Source: Paenibacillus silvisoli (GTDB taxonomy: Bacteria > Bacillota > Bacilli > Paenibacillales > Paenibacillaceae). Taken from it: 64,000 nt of DNA. The DNA lies in assembly GCF_030866765.1 (NCBI RefSeq), contig NZ_CP133017.1:97501-161500 (forward strand), written 5' to 3'. Below the pieces are notes generated by a model. That model did no database searches and was not told the origin of the DNA. It worked only from the letters and a program-made list of their open reading frames with translations. Shown piece by piece: positions 62,837-64,000 of this stretch. The translations under genes were made by a program, and so were the position numbers. How positions within the stretch are numbered: the first letter of the stretch is position 1; the number at the start of each line of letters is the position of its first letter.

Positions 62837-63910
62837 ATGAATCGGGCGAGAAACGTGGCGGTTTATGTATATGAGCAGGTAGATTTGCTGGATGTGGCGG
62901 GACCGTTCGACGTATTCGCGACGTCGAGCAACTGGGGGCAGGACTTCCGCGTGTACACGGTCGGGGAGAGGAAGGATCCAGTGCATACGGTCAGTCGGAT
63001 GACGATCGTTCCACAGTATGATTTTGGCGATTGCCCGGCGCCTGATATCCTGATCGTGCCCGGAGGGCTGGGCTCGCGAACGGAAATGCATCACACATCG
63101 GTAACGGGATGGATTCAAGCCGCGGCACAGAAGGCCGAAATGGTGATCTCGGTCTGTACCGGAGCGCTGCTCTTGGCGAAGGCAGGCGTTTTGCAGGGGC
63201 TGCGGGTCACGACCAACCGCCGGGCGTTGGACATTCTGCGCGAGGCTCTGCCCTCGGATGCCGAGTTGATCGAGGACGTAAGGTACGTGGACAATGGCAA
63301 AATCATTCTGTCCGCCGGCGTTACCGCCGGATTCGATGCCGCGCTGCATGCGGTAGCCAGACTTTACGGCGAAGAGCGAGCCGTCGACACGGCCTCGAGG
63401 CTGGAGTATCGCTGGTCGGAGAGTCTGGACATTCGAAGAGCCGAAGCGGAAGACGTGCTTGCCGTTCAGCGTCTGTATCATGGAGCCGCCAAATGGATTC
63501 GCGACGCGAAAGGCATTGATCAGTGGCAAGAGGCGTCGTTTACCGAGTCGTATCTGGAACAGTTCATTCGTGAACATGATGTGTTTGTCGCTTACCGGAA
63601 CGGCGAGCTTGTGGGCTGTTTTTCGATTCAATGGGGGTACGAGGAGATTTGGGGCGACCAATATCATGACAATGCCGGGCATGTTCACCGGTTGACGGTG
63701 TCCCGGCCATACAAAGGGCAGGGAATCGGCAGCCGCATGCTGGCCTGGGCGAAAGCGTACATCAACGGTAAGGGCAAAGAATGGATAAGGCTGGACTGCA
63801 TGGCGGATAATCCGGCGCTGAATCAATACTACCGCGGTCTAGGGTTTGTGTACCGGGGGCGATTCGACGGCCGCTGGAGCGTCAATCTGTATGAGCAGCC
63901 CGCGCAATAA
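62837..63910 (+). CDS. Fusion protein: DJ-1/PfpI-type domain plus GNAT acetyltransferase
   Basis: Residues 1-190 are a DJ-1/PfpI (GlxA-like) domain: NVAVYVYEQVDLLDVAGPFDVF, ILIVPGGLGSR, and SVCTGALLLAKAGVL with the nucleophilic Cys, then TTNRRALD. Residues 195-357 are a GNAT domain: IRRAEAEDVLAVQRLYHGAAKW, VHRLTVSRPYKGQGIGSRMLAWA, DNPALNQYYRGLGF. The fusion is in one uninterrupted frame. ATG 62837 follows AAAGGAG by 9 bases; ATG 62831 is too close. Linking the two activities in one chain suggests a joint substrate, which I cannot name. Confidence 0.87.
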   Translation: MNRARNVAVYVYEQVDLLDVAGPFDVFATSSNWGQDFRVYTVGERKDPVHTVSRMTIVPQYDFGDCPAPDILIVPGGLGSRTEMHHTSVTGWIQAAAQKAEMVISVCTGALLLAKAGVLQGLRVTTNRRALDILREALPSDAELIEDVRYVDNGKIILSAGVTAGFDAALHAVARLYGEERAVDTASRLEYRWSESLDIRRAEAEDVLAVQRLYHGAAKWIRDAKGIDQWQEASFTESYLEQFIREHDVFVAYRNGELVGCFSIQWGYEEIWGDQYHDNAGHVHRLTVSRPYKGQGIGSRMLAWAKAYINGKGKEWIRLDCMADNPALNQYYRGLGFVYRGRFDGRWSVNLYEQPAQ

Positions 63911-63915
63911 AATTC

Positions 63916-63956
63916 AAAAGCCGAAGCGGCCAATTAACAAGGCCGTTCCGGCTTTT
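63916..63956. terminator. Terminator after the fusion gene, probably bidirectional
   Basis: AAAAGCCG...GGCC and GGCC...CGGCTTTT form an imperfect GC-rich stem with A and T tracts on both sides. Confidence 0.75.
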
Positions 63957-63963
63957 CTCTCAT

Positions 63964-64000
63964 CTATGCCAAGCTCTTCATATACCAAGCATCGCAGGCA
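63964..64000 (-). CDS. Possible C-terminal end of a minus-strand gene (partial)
   Basis: On the minus strand a frame entering from the window edge ends at TAG (63964-63966), encoding ...CDAWYMKSLA. It is just across the terminator from the fusion gene, a sensible place for a convergent gene end. Twelve codons are too few for identification. Confidence 0.3.
   Translation of the reverse strand, partial: ACDAWYMKSLA

Overview
The window looks like a chromosomal segment of a spore-forming Firmicute of the Paenibacillus/Cohnella type. This is judged from protein content and the GC-rich yet Bacillus-like gene set: guaB-dacA-pdxST-serS-tRNA-Ser, tadA, an SspP-type spore protein, a Spo0E-like phosphatase and copper-amine-oxidase N-terminal 'stalk' domains. 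No database search was run, so the genus is an inference. Many genes start with GTG or TTG behind strong AGGAGG-type ribosome sites.

Layout. 1-9.5 kb is a housekeeping block: a glycosidase tail, guaB, dacA, pdxS-pdxT, serS, tRNA-Ser(UGA), three small sporulation-type genes, a lipoprotein, a stalk-domain protein and tRNA-Arg(CCU) on the minus strand. 9.5-13 kb holds a Spo0E-like phosphatase, tadA and an orphan PAS histidine kinase whose upstream region carries a tight cluster of DnaA boxes. 13-23 kb holds an SDR-like protein, an RNA pseudouridine synthase, a MurE paralogue paired with an Asp/Glu racemase, motAB, a pterin dehydratase, a YkuI-like EAL protein, DUF378, GNAT and rhodanese genes. 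23-38.5 kb is more accessory and partly AT-rich: VOC protein with a dual-MerR regulator, YdeI-like protein, two tandem ABC-F ATPases, a BtrH/C39-like protein, an MFS exporter, a degenerate CPBP membrane protein, a two-component system with a secreted protein, and an unrecognised two-gene module ending in a membrane-anchored SH3 protein.

38.6-53.5 kb holds murI, an azoreductase, udk, an MFS transporter, a stalk-domain metallopeptidase, a complete sugar ABC importer (binding protein plus two permeases, no ATPase), a chemoreceptor, an enolase-superfamily enzyme, an Eis-like acetyltransferase and a DUF4838-like protein. 53.6-55.1 kb is a frameshifted IS110-family element with folded non-coding sequence upstream. 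55.1-60.9 kb is bracketed by two direct copies of an approximately 285-bp intergenic repeat. Between them lie a His-rich small protein and a heterodimeric ABC exporter behind tandem palindromic operators, a TPR-like membrane protein, and a VOC gene whose 3' end runs into the second repeat copy. 60.8-64 kb ends with a YhhN/lysoplasmalogenase, a Gfo/Idh/MocA oxidoreductase and a DJ-1/PfpI-GNAT fusion.

The most interesting items are the DnaA-box cluster in front of a sporulation-type kinase, the orphan two-gene module at 36.0-38.5 kb, the dispersed repeat and the gene it appears to truncate, the tandem operators of the ABC exporter, the IS110 leader structure, and the MurE paralogue that lacks the usual diaminopimelate-binding motif.
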